Shown here piece by piece: positions 9,110 to 18,043 of a stretch of 64,000 nt of DNA. The stretch is from Pseudomonas fluorescens (GTDB taxonomy: Bacteria; Pseudomonadota; Gammaproteobacteria; Pseudomonadales; Pseudomonadaceae): assembly GCF_018614775.1 (NCBI RefSeq), contig NZ_JAGGOF010000044.1:62001-126000 (forward strand), written 5' to 3'. A model generated the notes under the pieces. That model worked only from the letters and a program-made list of their open reading frames with translations. It did not search any database and had not been told where the DNA came from. The translations under genes were made by a program, and so were the position numbers. The first letter of the stretch is position 1. Each line of letters opens with the position of its first letter.

Positions 9110-10114
9110 GTGTCAGTGATTCCCCTAGTGGTGTGTGATGACTCCAACATGGCCCGCAAGCAGGTGCTACGGGCACTGCCGGCGGATTGGCCGGTTTCGA
9201 TCACCGAGGCCGTCAATGGCCGGCAGGCCATGGACGCGATTCGCCAAGGCCTGGGACAGGTGGTGCTGCTCGATCTGACCATGCCGGAAATGGACGGTTA
9301 TCAGGTGCTCAGCGCCTTGCGCGCTGAAGGCTTGCAGGCGCAAGTCATCGTGATCTCCGGCGACGTCCAGGAAGAGGCTGTACGCCGCGTGCACGAGCTG
9401 GGCGCGCTGGCCTTCCTGAAAAAACCCTTCGATGAAAACGAGCTGCGCCAGACCCTCGGCAAGTTGGGCCTGCTGGGTAAACCCGGCGAGGCGTCGCCGT
9501 CGCAGCAGCAGCGCTCGATCGCCAACACGACGATCAGCTTCAACGACGCATTTCGCGAGACGGTCAACGTCGCCATCGGTCGCGCCGCCGCCTTGATTGC
9601 CAAGGTGCTCGGGGTATTTGTGCAACTGCCGGTACCCAACGTGAACATTCTCGAAGTCGGCGAATTGCACATGGCCTTGGCCGATGCCAGCAGCTCCCAG
9701 CGACTCACGGCTATCTGCCAGGGCTTTATCGGCAGCGGCATTGCCGGCGAAGCCCTGCTGATGTTCCACGACTCGGAAGTCACCGACATCGCCCAACTGA
9801 TGCAGCGCGAAAGCGCCGATTATTCCGACCTGGAGATGTTGCTGGACCTCTCCAGCGTGCTCATCGGTGCCTGCCTGAGCAGCATCGCCGAACAGATCGA
9901 CGTGGTGTTTTCCCAAGGCCACCCGCAAATCCTCGGCCAGCATGCAGCCATCGACGAACTGATCCAGATCAACCGCAAGCGCTGGAAAAAGACCCTGGCC
10001 GTGGAAATCAGCTACAGCCTGGAGGGCAAGGACATTCGTTTCGACTTGTTGTTGCTGTTCACCGAGGACTCGATCCCGCGCCTGACCCACAAACTCGCCT
10101 ACTTGATGAATTGA
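9110..10114 (+). CDS. Response regulator with receiver and CheC/CheX-like domain
   Basis: Cytoplasmic signalling protein of about 334 residues. The N-terminal receiver domain (about 1-118) shows the acidic pair CDDSN, the phospho-acceptor aspartate in LLDLTMPEMDG, the serine in VISGD and the lysine in FLKKPF. The C-terminal part (about 150-330) resembles CheC/CheX chemotaxis phosphatases. The usual Glu-x-x-Asn active-site pattern is not clear in the LEMLLDLSSVLIGA helix, so phosphatase activity is uncertain. I start at GTG 9110 because GGTGAG sits seven bases upstream; GTG 9098 would overlap that site. It is followed after three bases by a diguanylate cyclase, so the pair may link phospho-signalling to c-di-GMP. 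Confidence 0.85.
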   Translation: MSVIPLVVCDDSNMARKQVLRALPADWPVSITEAVNGRQAMDAIRQGLGQVVLLDLTMPEMDGYQVLSALRAEGLQAQVIVISGDVQEEAVRRVHELGALAFLKKPFDENELRQTLGKLGLLGKPGEASPSQQQRSIANTTISFNDAFRETVNVAIGRAAALIAKVLGVFVQLPVPNVNILEVGELHMALADASSSQRLTAICQGFIGSGIAGEALLMFHDSEVTDIAQLMQRESADYSDLEMLLDLSSVLIGACLSSIAEQIDVVFSQGHPQILGQHAAIDELIQINRKRWKKTLAVEISYSLEGKDIRFDLLLLFTEDSIPRLTHKLAYLMN

Positions 10115-10117
10115 GCC

Positions 10118-11071
10118 ATGAACGATTCTATCGATCTGAACGAATTCCACTGGTTGCTGGCCATTGTTCAGAGCATCGACGTCGGGGTGGTGGTGCTCGA
10201 CCGCGAGTATCGCGTGCAGGTCTGGAACACCTTCATGGAAAACCGCTCCGGCATACAGCCCAGGGACGCCCAGAACCAGCATATTTTCAGTCTGTTTCCG
10301 GAGATCGACCGGCAATGGTTCAGTCGCAAGGTGGAAAGCGTCGCCACCTTGGGTACGCCGGCGTTTACCATCTGGGAGCAGCGTCCATACCTGGTGCGGT
10401 TCATGAACTATCAGCCGATCACCGGCGAAGAAGAGTTCATGTACCAGAACACCACGCTGCTGCCACTGCATTCTCCCGACAGCAAGATCAGCCATATCTG
10501 CCTGGTCATCTACGACGTCACCGACGTCGCTACCAACCGTCATCAGTTGCAGGCGGCCAATGCGCAGCTGCAACAACTCTCCAGCATCGACCGGCTGACC
10601 GGCCTGTACAACCGCGGTCATTGGGAAGAAAGCCTGAAGACCGCCTACGCCCGCCACCTGCGCTACGGCAATGAGCTGAGCCTGGTGATGTTCGACATCG
10701 ATCACTTCAAGCGTGTCAACGACACCTATGGCCACCAGGCCGGCGACAAGGTCATCGAGCAAGTCGCCCGGGTGCTGCGCGAACATGCGCGCGACTCCGA
10801 TGTAGCCGGGCGGTACGGCGGCGAAGAGTTCGGCGTGGTGCTGTCCGACACCGACAAGGCGGGCGCCGAGGTGTTTGCCGAGCGCCTGCGCAAGGCCATC
10901 GAAGCGCTGGAAGTGCTGCACGGCGACCAGAGCATCCGCTTCACCATCAGCCTCGGCGTTGCCGACCTGAACCAACCGTCCAACAGCCATGCGGACCTGA
11001 TCGCCTGGTCGGACCAGGCGCTGTACCGATCCAAGGAAGGCGGACGCAACCGGGTCACAGTGTACGAGTAG
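10118..11071 (+). CDS. PAS-GGDEF diguanylate cyclase
   Basis: Makes the second messenger cyclic di-GMP from two GTP. The 317 residues comprise an N-terminal PAS domain (about 12-135, VQSIDVGVVVLDREYRVQVWN), a short coiled linker and a GGDEF domain (about 150-317). The active site reads GGEEF at residues 234-238, a functional variant, and the RxxD inhibitory I-site is present as RDSD at 225-228, exactly five residues upstream. No membrane segment is seen, so it is cytoplasmic. It starts three bases after the response regulator stop (ATG after TGAGCC), indicating co-expression. The PAS ligand is unknown. Confidence 0.93.
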   Translation: MNDSIDLNEFHWLLAIVQSIDVGVVVLDREYRVQVWNTFMENRSGIQPRDAQNQHIFSLFPEIDRQWFSRKVESVATLGTPAFTIWEQRPYLVRFMNYQPITGEEEFMYQNTTLLPLHSPDSKISHICLVIYDVTDVATNRHQLQAANAQLQQLSSIDRLTGLYNRGHWEESLKTAYARHLRYGNELSLVMFDIDHFKRVNDTYGHQAGDKVIEQVARVLREHARDSDVAGRYGGEEFGVVLSDTDKAGAEVFAERLRKAIEALEVLHGDQSIRFTISLGVADLNQPSNSHADLIAWSDQALYRSKEGGRNRVTVYE

Positions 11072-11095
11072 GCCCAACGCCGCCTGGAAGGATCG

Positions 11096-11953
11096 TCAGT
11101 AAAGCCGGAAATTTTGCTGGATCGCCTGGCTGAGCAGATCAACGGTCTCTTCGGTGCGCGAGCCCTGCGAGCGGATGAACACCACCTCATGTTCCGGTAT
11201 CACCGGCAAGCCGGCGAGTATCTGCATCCTGGCGGTCACCCGGGCGCGGTCTATCAGGCTGATCGCCAGGCCTGCCTCGACGCAGGCCTTGACCGCCTGG
11301 TTGGACGGGCTCTCCAACACCACCCGTACCGTGCGAGCACTGCGCCGCAATGACTCGATCATGGCCTGTCGATAAGGGCATTGCGCTGCGTGCACGGCCA
11401 GTGGGAGCGGTTCTGTCGGGACAATCGTTGCGCCTGTCGCCGCCACCCAGACCGGAGCGGTAGAAACCAGCAACTGATCTTCGGCACCGCACTGACCCTT
11501 GGGCTGGGTGATGACGGCCGCCTGCAGTTTTCCACGCTGGACCAGGTCACGTAGCGCATAACTGGGCGCGGTCTTGAGTTCCAGCACCACATTGGGCCAC
11601 GCGGCGATAAATATCGGCAGGATGTCGCGAATCACGTGGTCGGCATACTCATCCGGCACGCCCAGGCGGATGCGTCCGGCCAGACGGGTTCCCTGCAGAT
11701 CGGCGAGGACCCGGTCATGGGTACTCAGCAGCTCGGTGGATGACGCGAGCAAGCGCTTGCCCAGCGCGGTCAGCGACACCGATTGATTGTCACGTTCGAG
11801 CAGGCGCCCGCCGGCGATGGCCTCCAACCGTTGCACATGCACGCTGACCGCTGCCGGGCTTTTGTGCAGATGATCCGCCGCCGCGCTGAATTTGCCGATG
11901 CGCGCAACGGCATGGAACGTGCGGATCAGCTCGATATCGAGAATGGCCGGCAT
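11096..11953 (-). CDS. LysR family transcriptional regulator
   Basis: 285 residues. The N-terminal winged HTH (about 5-64) has FHAVARIGKFSAAADHLHKSPAAVS-type sequence, and the periplasmic-binding-protein-like effector domain (about 90-280) begins RIRLGVPDEYADHV. It is divergent from the EamA exporter gene at 12028 with 74 bases between the starts, the classical arrangement in which a LysR protein controls the neighbour from the shared intergenic region. The ligand is unknown. Confidence 0.92.
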   Translation of the reverse strand: MPAILDIELIRTFHAVARIGKFSAAADHLHKSPAAVSVHVQRLEAIAGGRLLERDNQSVSLTALGKRLLASSTELLSTHDRVLADLQGTRLAGRIRLGVPDEYADHVIRDILPIFIAAWPNVVLELKTAPSYALRDLVQRGKLQAAVITQPKGQCGAEDQLLVSTAPVWVAATGATIVPTEPLPLAVHAAQCPYRQAMIESLRRSARTVRVVLESPSNQAVKACVEAGLAISLIDRARVTARMQILAGLPVIPEHEVVFIRSQGSRTEETVDLLSQAIQQNFRLY

Positions 11954-12027
11954 GCTTCACCTTTTATGAACGACTACTGCAATACATTTTGATTTCTTAG
12001 ATTACGCCGTTTTTGTAGCTTGGCACT

Positions 12028-13008
12028 ATGAAAACGATCTCACGCCCGGCCTCATCCCGATTGACCTGGCAGCAGAAGTTGCCGTTGCCATTGCTCGAAG
12101 CCGCGCTGGTCCTGACCTGGAGCTCCGGCTTCGTCGGCGCGCGCTTCTCCATCGACTACGCACCGGCGTTACTGGTGGTGTTCTGGCGCTGCGTGGTAAT
12201 CACGCTGTTGCTCTTCCCTTTCGTCGTCAAATCGATACGCCGCGCGTCGGCGGCGGTGCTGCTGAAAAACGCCGGCATTGGGCTTCTGTCCATGGGCGGC
12301 TATCTCGCCGGTATTACCCAGGGCATTGCCATGGGTGTTCCGACGGGGCTCGCCGCCCTGTTCGCCGACCTGCTGCCCATTGGCATGGCCCTGCTGGCCG
12401 CCGGCGCGTTGGGGCACCGATTGGGTTGGCAAGTCTGGTCAGGGCTGGGCATCGGCTTGGCGGGCGCCGCGCTGGTCACCCACGGCTCACTGGCCTGGGG
12501 CAATGCGCCCTGGTGGGCCTATGGACTGCCGTTGCTGGGCATGCTTTCGCTCGCGGTGGCGACCCTTTGGCAAAAGCATCTGGCATCGACGCAGGCGCTG
12601 GGGCTGTTGCCCAACCTCTGGCTGCAATGCGCTGTTTCCGGCGTCGCCTTCGCCATCGTCGAAGGGCTGCACGGCGGTCTGGCGCCGATACCCAGTGCGG
12701 GGTTCGCGTTGAGCGTCCTGTGGACGGTGGGGTTGTCGACGATCGGCGGCTACGGGCTCTACTGGCTGTGCCTGCGCCGCGCAACCGCCACGCGGGTCGC
12801 CAGTGTGCTTTACCTCAGCCCGCCCGTGACGATGCTGTGGGCCTGGGCCATGTTTGACGAACCGCTGTCGTGGTTGATGGCGTTGGGGATGCTGGTGTCC
12901 GGGATCGGGATCGTGTGGGTGGTGCGCGCCGAAGCCGGGCAAGCCGCAAGAGCGGGTCGCTTCGCGGCCCGGCGGGAGCAAGCTCCCTCGCCACCGGGGT
13001 CAAGCTGA
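12028..13008 (+). CDS. EamA/DMT superfamily transporter
   Basis: Inner-membrane exporter-like protein of 326 residues with about ten hydrophobic segments in two EamA repeats (about 20-150 and 165-300). The start of the first repeat reads LTWSSGFVGARFSIDYAP, characteristic of RhaT/YdcZ-like metabolite exporters. It is divergent from a LysR gene. The last dozen residues (RREQAPSPPGSS) are encoded by a REP palindrome at 12972-12994, so the natural stop has probably been lost and the tail is an addition. No good Shine-Dalgarno is seen before the ATG. The substrate is unknown; amino acids or drugs are usual. Confidence 0.88.
   Translation: MKTISRPASSRLTWQQKLPLPLLEAALVLTWSSGFVGARFSIDYAPALLVVFWRCVVITLLLFPFVVKSIRRASAAVLLKNAGIGLLSMGGYLAGITQGIAMGVPTGLAALFADLLPIGMALLAAGALGHRLGWQVWSGLGIGLAGAALVTHGSLAWGNAPWWAYGLPLLGMLSLAVATLWQKHLASTQALGLLPNLWLQCAVSGVAFAIVEGLHGGLAPIPSAGFALSVLWTVGLSTIGGYGLYWLCLRRATATRVASVLYLSPPVTMLWAWAMFDEPLSWLMALGMLVSGIGIVWVVRAEAGQAARAGRFAARREQAPSPPGSS
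12972..12994. repeat. REP palindrome inside the end of the EamA gene
   Basis: GCGGGAGCAAGCTCCCTCGCCAC, described here as the second REP type of the window (GGGAGCAAGCTCCC core). It lies within the reading frame of the EamA gene and supplies its last codons. Confidence 0.7.
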
Positions 13009-13193
13009 GCCTGGCCCGACGCCAACCCTCGGCGCCAAATCGCGCCGACAGCAAGTCGTGCGTTGAATAAAATGGGCTCGTTGAGTTTTATTTGTTTACA
13101 GCACAATAAATATCAATATCCGAGCCGCCAACGGTCATGCCAACTTGGTTTCGTCGCCGAGGTCATTCCGCCTCGGACTTTAAAGGAACTGCC

Positions 13194-13862
13194 ATGACCA
13201 CCCTTCTTCATATTGATGCCAGCGCGCGATCCGATCGTTCCCTGAGCCGAAAATTGTCCAAGGCATTCGTCGACACCTGGCTTGGCCTCGACCCGAACAC
13301 CCAAGTCATTACCCGTGATGTCGGCTGCAACCCGCCTCCCTTTGTGACACAGGACTGGATCGCGGCGGTGTTTACCTCCGAGCAAGACATGACACCGCAA
13401 AAGCGCGAACACATCCGCCTCTCGGATGAGCTGATCGATGAAGTCGACCGCGCCGATGTCATTGTCATGGGTACCCCGATGTACAACTACGGCATGCCCG
13501 CCACGCTGAAATCCTGGTTCGACAACGTGATCCGCATCGGCAAGACCTTCACCTTTGACCTGACCCGGGGTGACTATCCGCTGGAGCCGATCATGCGCGG
13601 CAAGAAGCTGATCATCTTGTCCTCCCGCGGCGAATTCGGCTTTGGTCCAGGGGGCGTCCGCGAAACCATGAACCACCTCGACACCCATATCCAGACCTGC
13701 GCGCACTACCTGGGCGTGAACGAGACCCATGTCATCGCCATCGACTACCAGGAGTTCGGCGATGCGCGTCACGAGGCCTCTATCGCCGAGGCGTTCGATG
13801 CGGTTCCAGTGCTGGTCGGGCAGATGATCGGCCAGCGAAACGGCCAGCGCTCACTCGCCTGA
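13194..13862 (+). CDS. azoR: FMN-dependent NADH-azoreductase
   Basis: Flavodoxin-fold NAD(P)H:quinone/azo oxidoreductase of 222 residues. It reduces quinones and azo compounds by two-electron transfer, often as a stress defence. Visible hallmarks are the FMN phosphate-binding start HIDASARSDRSLSRKLS (residues 6-22), the PMYNYGMPATLKSWFDNV loop near 100, and the SSRGEFG segment near 142. I chose the ATG at 13194 with AAAGGAA upstream; the frame is open to 13137. It is convergent with a LysR gene (27-base gap). AcpD is an older, incorrect name for this family. Confidence 0.92.
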   Translation: MTTLLHIDASARSDRSLSRKLSKAFVDTWLGLDPNTQVITRDVGCNPPPFVTQDWIAAVFTSEQDMTPQKREHIRLSDELIDEVDRADVIVMGTPMYNYGMPATLKSWFDNVIRIGKTFTFDLTRGDYPLEPIMRGKKLIILSSRGEFGFGPGGVRETMNHLDTHIQTCAHYLGVNETHVIAIDYQEFGDARHEASIAEAFDAVPVLVGQMIGQRNGQRSLA

Positions 13863-13888
13863 ACACCCGGCTCAAGCCGCGGCCGCTG

Positions 13889-14830
13889 TCAGGCAGTTGG
13901 CAGCAGCTGATGGCCCGCCAGGTCAGCCTGGACGTTTTCCCGGAACGACCTGGCTTCGCCCAACAGCCAATCCCGGAACAGCACCAGGCTACGGCGCGCG
14001 GCACCTGGACGGTTTTCGATCAGGTGGTAGGTGAAGCCTGGCAATGTCGGGCCTGCGATCCGGCGCATCCGGCCAGAACGCAGTTCATCGTCCATCAGCA
14101 CATTGCTGCACAGCAGCGGCCCCAACCCGCGCTCTAGCGCATGCAGCGCCAGGGTCTCCTCGCTGTACCAGGAGATGCGAAATTCCCGCGCCGCGTCGTG
14201 TTCGACCCTGGCCAGCCAGGCGGACCAGGAAGGTGCTTCGAGCGCCTGATTCTTCCATTTGAACGCCAGCAACGAGCGCTGGTGAAAGTCCTCGATGGTG
14301 ACCGCGTGCCCGGCGGGACAGATGCCCTGATCCGCCACCGCGATATAGCGGTCCTCGAACAACACCGCTGCGCGGGCATTTGCCGCGAGCGGACCATAGC
14401 GAATCGCCAGATCGATGGTTTCGGAACGCAGGTCGACGACTTTTTCCGAGGCGTGAATGGACACCACGATGTCCGGATGGATCGCGTTGAAGGCTGCCAA
14501 CCGGGGCATCAGCCAACGCTCGGCGAATGCCCGGGTGGTAGAGACCTGGATGGCGTCCCCTGCCCTTGGCGCTTCGATCAGGGCAAACGCCTCGGCAATC
14601 TGGTCAAAACCGTCGCGCAACAAGGGATAGATGGCTTTGCCGGCGGTGGTCAGCGTGAGCGTCCGGCCCCTTTCCAGGAGCTTTTGCCCGAGCCCGTCTT
14701 CCAGTTGCCGGACCTGATGGCTGACGGCGGCAACCGTGACCGAGAGTTCGTTCGCCGCCGCCGAAAAACTCTGGTGCCGTGCGACGGCTTCGAACGCTCG
14801 AACGGAGTTCAATGGAGGTATTTTGCGCAT
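13889..14830 (-). CDS. LysR family regulator, GcvA-like
   Basis: 313 residues. The N-terminal HTH begins MRKIPPLNSVRAFEAVARHQSFSAAA-like, the signature of the GcvA/AmpR branch, and is followed by an effector domain with DLAIRYG near 140, also typical of that branch. The ATG at 14830 is preceded by GGGAGA with good spacing, so the upstream ATG at 14845 is less likely. It is convergent with azoR, and no divergent partner lies upstream except the small membrane peptide 219 bases away. The target genes cannot be inferred. Confidence 0.9.
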   Translation of the reverse strand: MRKIPPLNSVRAFEAVARHQSFSAAANELSVTVAAVSHQVRQLEDGLGQKLLERGRTLTLTTAGKAIYPLLRDGFDQIAEAFALIEAPRAGDAIQVSTTRAFAERWLMPRLAAFNAIHPDIVVSIHASEKVVDLRSETIDLAIRYGPLAANARAAVLFEDRYIAVADQGICPAGHAVTIEDFHQRSLLAFKWKNQALEAPSWSAWLARVEHDAAREFRISWYSEETLALHALERGLGPLLCSNVLMDDELRSGRMRRIAGPTLPGFTYHLIENRPGAARRSLVLFRDWLLGEARSFRENVQADLAGHQLLPTA

Positions 14831-15049
14831 GATGTCTCCCAACACGGGTCGATGTGGCTTGCAACGTATCGAGTATCCTGCTGACCGGCCACGCCCGCCA
14901 GCAGGCTTTGCCCCTGGCTCTCCCTGATCAGGTTGATGCCCCGCCTACCGGACTCCTGACCCCAGCAAACGAACGGATGGAAAAATAACGAAACGAGCTG
15001 CGTCGCGGGTGGTCTAGAAAAACAAGCCCATCTGATTGAGAGTGTTCTT

Positions 15050-15136
15050 ATGTTGAAATTCCTTGGCGGTACCGTTGGCATCATCTTCCTGATTGGCCTG
15101 ATCGTGGTCATTGCGCTGTTCAAGTTCGTGTTCTGA
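15050..15136 (+). CDS. Small single-span membrane peptide (28 aa)
   Basis: A 28-codon frame starting MLKFLGG and ending KFVF encodes essentially one transmembrane helix (GIIFLIGLIVVIAL) with a lysine at each end. GAGAG lies about eight bases before the ATG and a strong inverted repeat follows 24 bases after the stop, as expected for a short independent transcript. No function can be given. It could be a chance hydrophobic frame, but clean start, composition and terminator argue for a real small membrane protein. Confidence 0.6.
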   Translation: MLKFLGGTVGIIFLIGLIVVIALFKFVF

Positions 15137-15159
15137 TTGCAATGCGGTAGCAGTCGTTA

Positions 15160-15193
15160 CCTTGTGGCGAGGGATAATCCCTTGCCACAAGGG
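15160..15193. terminator. Inverted repeat, REP-like, probable bidirectional terminator
   Basis: CCTTGTGGCGAGGGA, four-base loop TAAT, then the near-complement TCCCTTGCCACAAGG. It lies between the small membrane gene (+) and the convergent HhH gene (-). It belongs to the GGCGAGGGA type of REP seen at other gene ends here. Confidence 0.7.
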
Positions 15194-15212
15194 CTTTGCG
15201 CAGGAGTGATAA

Positions 15213-15662
15213 TCAGGACGGGGAAGCGGCGATCGATTCGAGGATGGCCCGGGCTTCTCGCATGAAAATCTCCAGGGTCTTGGGCCCGATCCCTTCGAAT
15301 GTCAGCAGCCACTGCTCAACGTCCGGAATGCCTTCGACACCGCCACGAATGGCCTCCAGCCGCGATGGCAGTTCCTGCTCCACTCGCGCGCCCAGCGTCC
15401 TCAAACGCCTCGCGGTCGATTCGTCATAACGCGCGTACCCGGCCTGCCCCAGCAACCGGACCAACTCACGATGGGCGCATTGGCTGAGCTTGCCGGGCGT
15501 ATCCAGCCCATGCTGATCAACCAATACCTTGTACGCCTGCAACGCCACGCTTGCGCGGATGCGCTTGCCCAGGAGAAAACTGGCGAGCAGCCACTTGTAC
15601 AGGCCATGACGCTGTTGATTGGCGATGTCGATGCCGAGGTCCGTTGCGCCGAGGGGGATCAA
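15213..15662 (-). CDS. Helix-hairpin-helix protein, endonuclease III-like fold
   Basis: 149-residue soluble protein related to the HhH-GPD DNA glycosylase superfamily but much shorter than Nth (about 210). It keeps the helix-hairpin-helix segment LLTFEGIGPKTLEIFMREA near residues 118-136, a DNA-backbone binding element. No Fe-S cysteine cluster and no clear catalytic Lys/Asp pair are visible, so glycosylase activity is doubtful. Homologues are often labelled DNA methylase or endonuclease, without support that I can see. It begins 21 bases after the trmK stop on the same strand, so the two are likely co-transcribed. Confidence 0.75.
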   Translation of the reverse strand: MIPLGATDLGIDIANQQRHGLYKWLLASFLLGKRIRASVALQAYKVLVDQHGLDTPGKLSQCAHRELVRLLGQAGYARYDESTARRLRTLGARVEQELPSRLEAIRGGVEGIPDVEQWLLTFEGIGPKTLEIFMREARAILESIAASPS

Positions 15663-15683
15663 GGTTCGCCTCCGATCTGATGA

Positions 15684-16379
15684 TCAAGCCAGCAGTGCTG
15701 CGATCCAGCGGGCCTGTTGGGTGATATCCCGTACCTTTTCCTCCGGCACGGCCTGCCGCGCCTGGGCGAAACTGGCCAGGGTCTTCTGCTTCTCATGCAA
15801 CAGGCGCTGCCACTTGGCCAAAAACACCGGGCTGCGCGCCCGCATCTGCAGCGGGCCGAAGTACAGTTCCTCGGCGGTGTACAACACGGGGCCAGTACGC
15901 TCGGCGACGATGATTTCGTAGTCGAAGCGGTTTTCCCGCAGCAGTTCCTCGTCGAGAATCCGGTAGCCGTTGTCCATCAGCCACTGGCGCAGGGGCTGCT
16001 CGCCGCCGTGGGGTTGCAGGATCAAGCGTTCCTGCCCGCTCAGGCGCGCCTTGCCAGTTTCGAGGATGTCGCGGATCGTCTCGCCGCCCATGCCGCAAAG
16101 GCTGATTGCGCTGATTCCGTCGCTCGGTTCAATCGCCGCCAGCCCATTCGCCAAGCGCACGGTGATCTGCTGCTCCAGCCCATTTTCGCGCACGGTGCGC
16201 TCGGCCGCGTAGAACGGCGTCAGGGCCACCTCGCCCGCCACCGCTGAGGCGATCAAGCCGCGCCGCATCAACGCCACCGGCAGGTAGCCGTGATCCGAAC
16301 CGATGTCGGCCAGCCGCGCGCCCTTTGGCACCTGTGCTGCCACGCGCTCCAAACGCATGGACAATGTCTGTTCGTTCAA
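15684..16379 (-). CDS. trmK: tRNA (adenine(22)-N1)-methyltransferase TrmK
   Basis: SAM-dependent enzyme of the TrmK/COG2384 family that methylates N1 of adenine 22 in the D-loop region of tRNA. The 231 residues show the Rossmann SAM-binding motif ADIGSDHGYLP near residue 24, CGMGGETI near 95 (family hallmark) and LQPHGGEQPLRQWL near 122. Length and motifs fit family members throughout. The small HhH protein gene follows. It is cytoplasmic, and no regulation is visible. Confidence 0.92.
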   Translation of the reverse strand: MNEQTLSMRLERVAAQVPKGARLADIGSDHGYLPVALMRRGLIASAVAGEVALTPFYAAERTVRENGLEQQITVRLANGLAAIEPSDGISAISLCGMGGETIRDILETGKARLSGQERLILQPHGGEQPLRQWLMDNGYRILDEELLRENRFDYEIIVAERTGPVLYTAEELYFGPLQMRARSPVFLAKWQRLLHEKQKTLASFAQARQAVPEEKVRDITQQARWIAALLA

Positions 16380-16486
16380 CTGCCGCCCCTTTCACCACCA
16401 GCGTCCGGCACCGTCGTCCGGATCGGGAGGCGAATTCTGGCGAGCGGCGTCGCATAATTCAAATTTATGCGACACAGCGCTTACGA

Positions 16487-17938
16487 TCACGGGTGAGGAA
16501 TACGGATGTGCCCTTGCTTCCCCGCCTCCCGGTAGCGCGCCTCCAGCACCTCGGCCAGCCGCTGCTTGGCCTGCTCCTCGCCATGGATCAGGCGGATTTC
16601 CCTGGGCCATGCCTTCATCCGGGTGACGAAACCCACCAGATCCGCCTGGTCGGCGTGGGCCGAATAGCCGCCGACACTGTCGACACCGGCACGAATGTCA
16701 ATGCGGCAGCCGTCCAGCATCACAAAGCCGCCATCCGGCCCGTGGGTCATGATTTCACGGCCTGGCGTTCCCTTGCCCTGATAGCCGACGAACACGATGT
16801 TGTGCCGGGGATCACCGAGCATGGCCTTCAGGTAGTTGACGATGCGGCCGCCCGAGCACATGCCGTTTCCGGCAATCACAATCGCCGGTCGAGCGGTTTC
16901 GGTCAGGTGCTCGACGATACGCAGGTGTTCCTCGTGGCTGTCGACCGTGATCAACTGCTTGAAGGACAACGGCTTGCGACCCTCTTCCAGACGTTGGCGG
17001 GCATCCTCATCCCAGAAGCCTTGCAACTCCTTGTAGGTGCGGGTGAACTGGCCGGCGAGCGGTGAGTCGAGAATGATCGGAATCTGCGGCCAATCGATAT
17101 CGGGGCCGCCAGCCTTGACGGGCATCCCGGGTTCGCGGGAGGTCTCTGGCTCGCCTTTCTCGTGCAGGATCTCTTCCAGTTCATACAGCAACTCCTGGGT
17201 GCGGCCGATGCTGAAGGAGGGGATCAACACCGTCCCCTGGTCCGCCAATGCCTGCTCGATGGCCGCCAGCAAGCGCTCGCGGCGATGGGCACGGTCTTCA
17301 TGACGGCGATCGCCGTAGGTGCTTTCCAAAATCAACAGGTCCGCCCGCTCGGGCGGCACCAGGTCGGGCAGGATCGGTGAATGGGGGGCGCCCAGGTCGC
17401 CGCTGAATACAACGCGCCTGCCGGCCCCTGCGGCGTCACTCAGCTCCAGTTCGACATAGGCCGAACCCAGTACGTGCCCGGCCGGTTGCAGGCGCACTTT
17501 GCAACCGTCCCGATCGGCTTCGTGCAGAGTGAACCAGTTGCCGTAGGGCAAGGCGATGATGCGCTGCTCCACCACCTTGAGGTAACGCTCCAACTGTTCC
17601 TGATCGCGGCTGATGGACAGGCGAAACGCATCTTCCAGCACTATCGGCAACAGCCGCGCCGAAGGCTCGCTGCACAGGATCGGTCCTTCGAAACCCGCGG
17701 CCAGCAAATTCGGGATACGCCCGACATGATCAATGTGAACATGGGTGACGATCAGGGCCTTGATGCCCTCGATGGAAAAATCCAGGCCCAGCGCGTCGCT
17801 TGCGCCCGGCCCTTCGTCCTCGCCCTGGAACTGGCCGCAGTCGATCAGCAGGCTGTAGGTATCGTCCATCCAGACCTGATGGCACGAGCCGGTGACACCT
17901 TCATGCGCACCGTGGTGAATGAGCTTCGGATTGTCCAT
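16487..17938 (-). CDS. MBL-fold beta-CASP ribonuclease-like protein
   Basis: Metallo-beta-lactamase fold protein with a beta-CASP insert and RNA-specificity (RMMBL) C-terminal domain, 483 residues, related to CPSF/Ysh1-type nucleases and bacterial RNase J-like proteins. Metal ligands are visible in THVHIDH near residue 75, and the C-terminal region has VGGYSAHADQ, the usual histidine motif of the family. GNGMCSGGRIVNYL near 350 belongs to the beta-CASP part. I chose the ATG at 17938 because GAGGAAG lies just upstream; the frame runs on to 18025. RNA processing or decay is likely, but its target is unknown. Confidence 0.87.
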   Translation of the reverse strand: MDNPKLIHHGAHEGVTGSCHQVWMDDTYSLLIDCGQFQGEDEGPGASDALGLDFSIEGIKALIVTHVHIDHVGRIPNLLAAGFEGPILCSEPSARLLPIVLEDAFRLSISRDQEQLERYLKVVEQRIIALPYGNWFTLHEADRDGCKVRLQPAGHVLGSAYVELELSDAAGAGRRVVFSGDLGAPHSPILPDLVPPERADLLILESTYGDRRHEDRAHRRERLLAAIEQALADQGTVLIPSFSIGRTQELLYELEEILHEKGEPETSREPGMPVKAGGPDIDWPQIPIILDSPLAGQFTRTYKELQGFWDEDARQRLEEGRKPLSFKQLITVDSHEEHLRIVEHLTETARPAIVIAGNGMCSGGRIVNYLKAMLGDPRHNIVFVGYQGKGTPGREIMTHGPDGGFVMLDGCRIDIRAGVDSVGGYSAHADQADLVGFVTRMKAWPREIRLIHGEEQAKQRLAEVLEARYREAGKQGHIRIPHP

Positions 17939-18043
17939 CAGGCTTCCTCGGGCAGCGACGGCTTGAACTGCTTTGGGCAACGCGCTGGGCGGGATAGTTT
18001 CCAGCCTGAAGTCAGGCTCGCTCATCGCCTTCTGCGTTCTCGA

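Noticed and set aside
9167..11077. 636-codon minus-strand frame opposite the response regulator and cyclase genes
   Set aside because: It spans two clear plus-strand genes and shows no domain, only Gln/Asp/His/Val-rich shadow composition.
13009..13193. Open frame extension upstream of azoR from 13137
   Set aside because: The family starts at the MTTLLHIDASAR methionine with a good ribosome site; the extension is Arg-rich and unlike the family.
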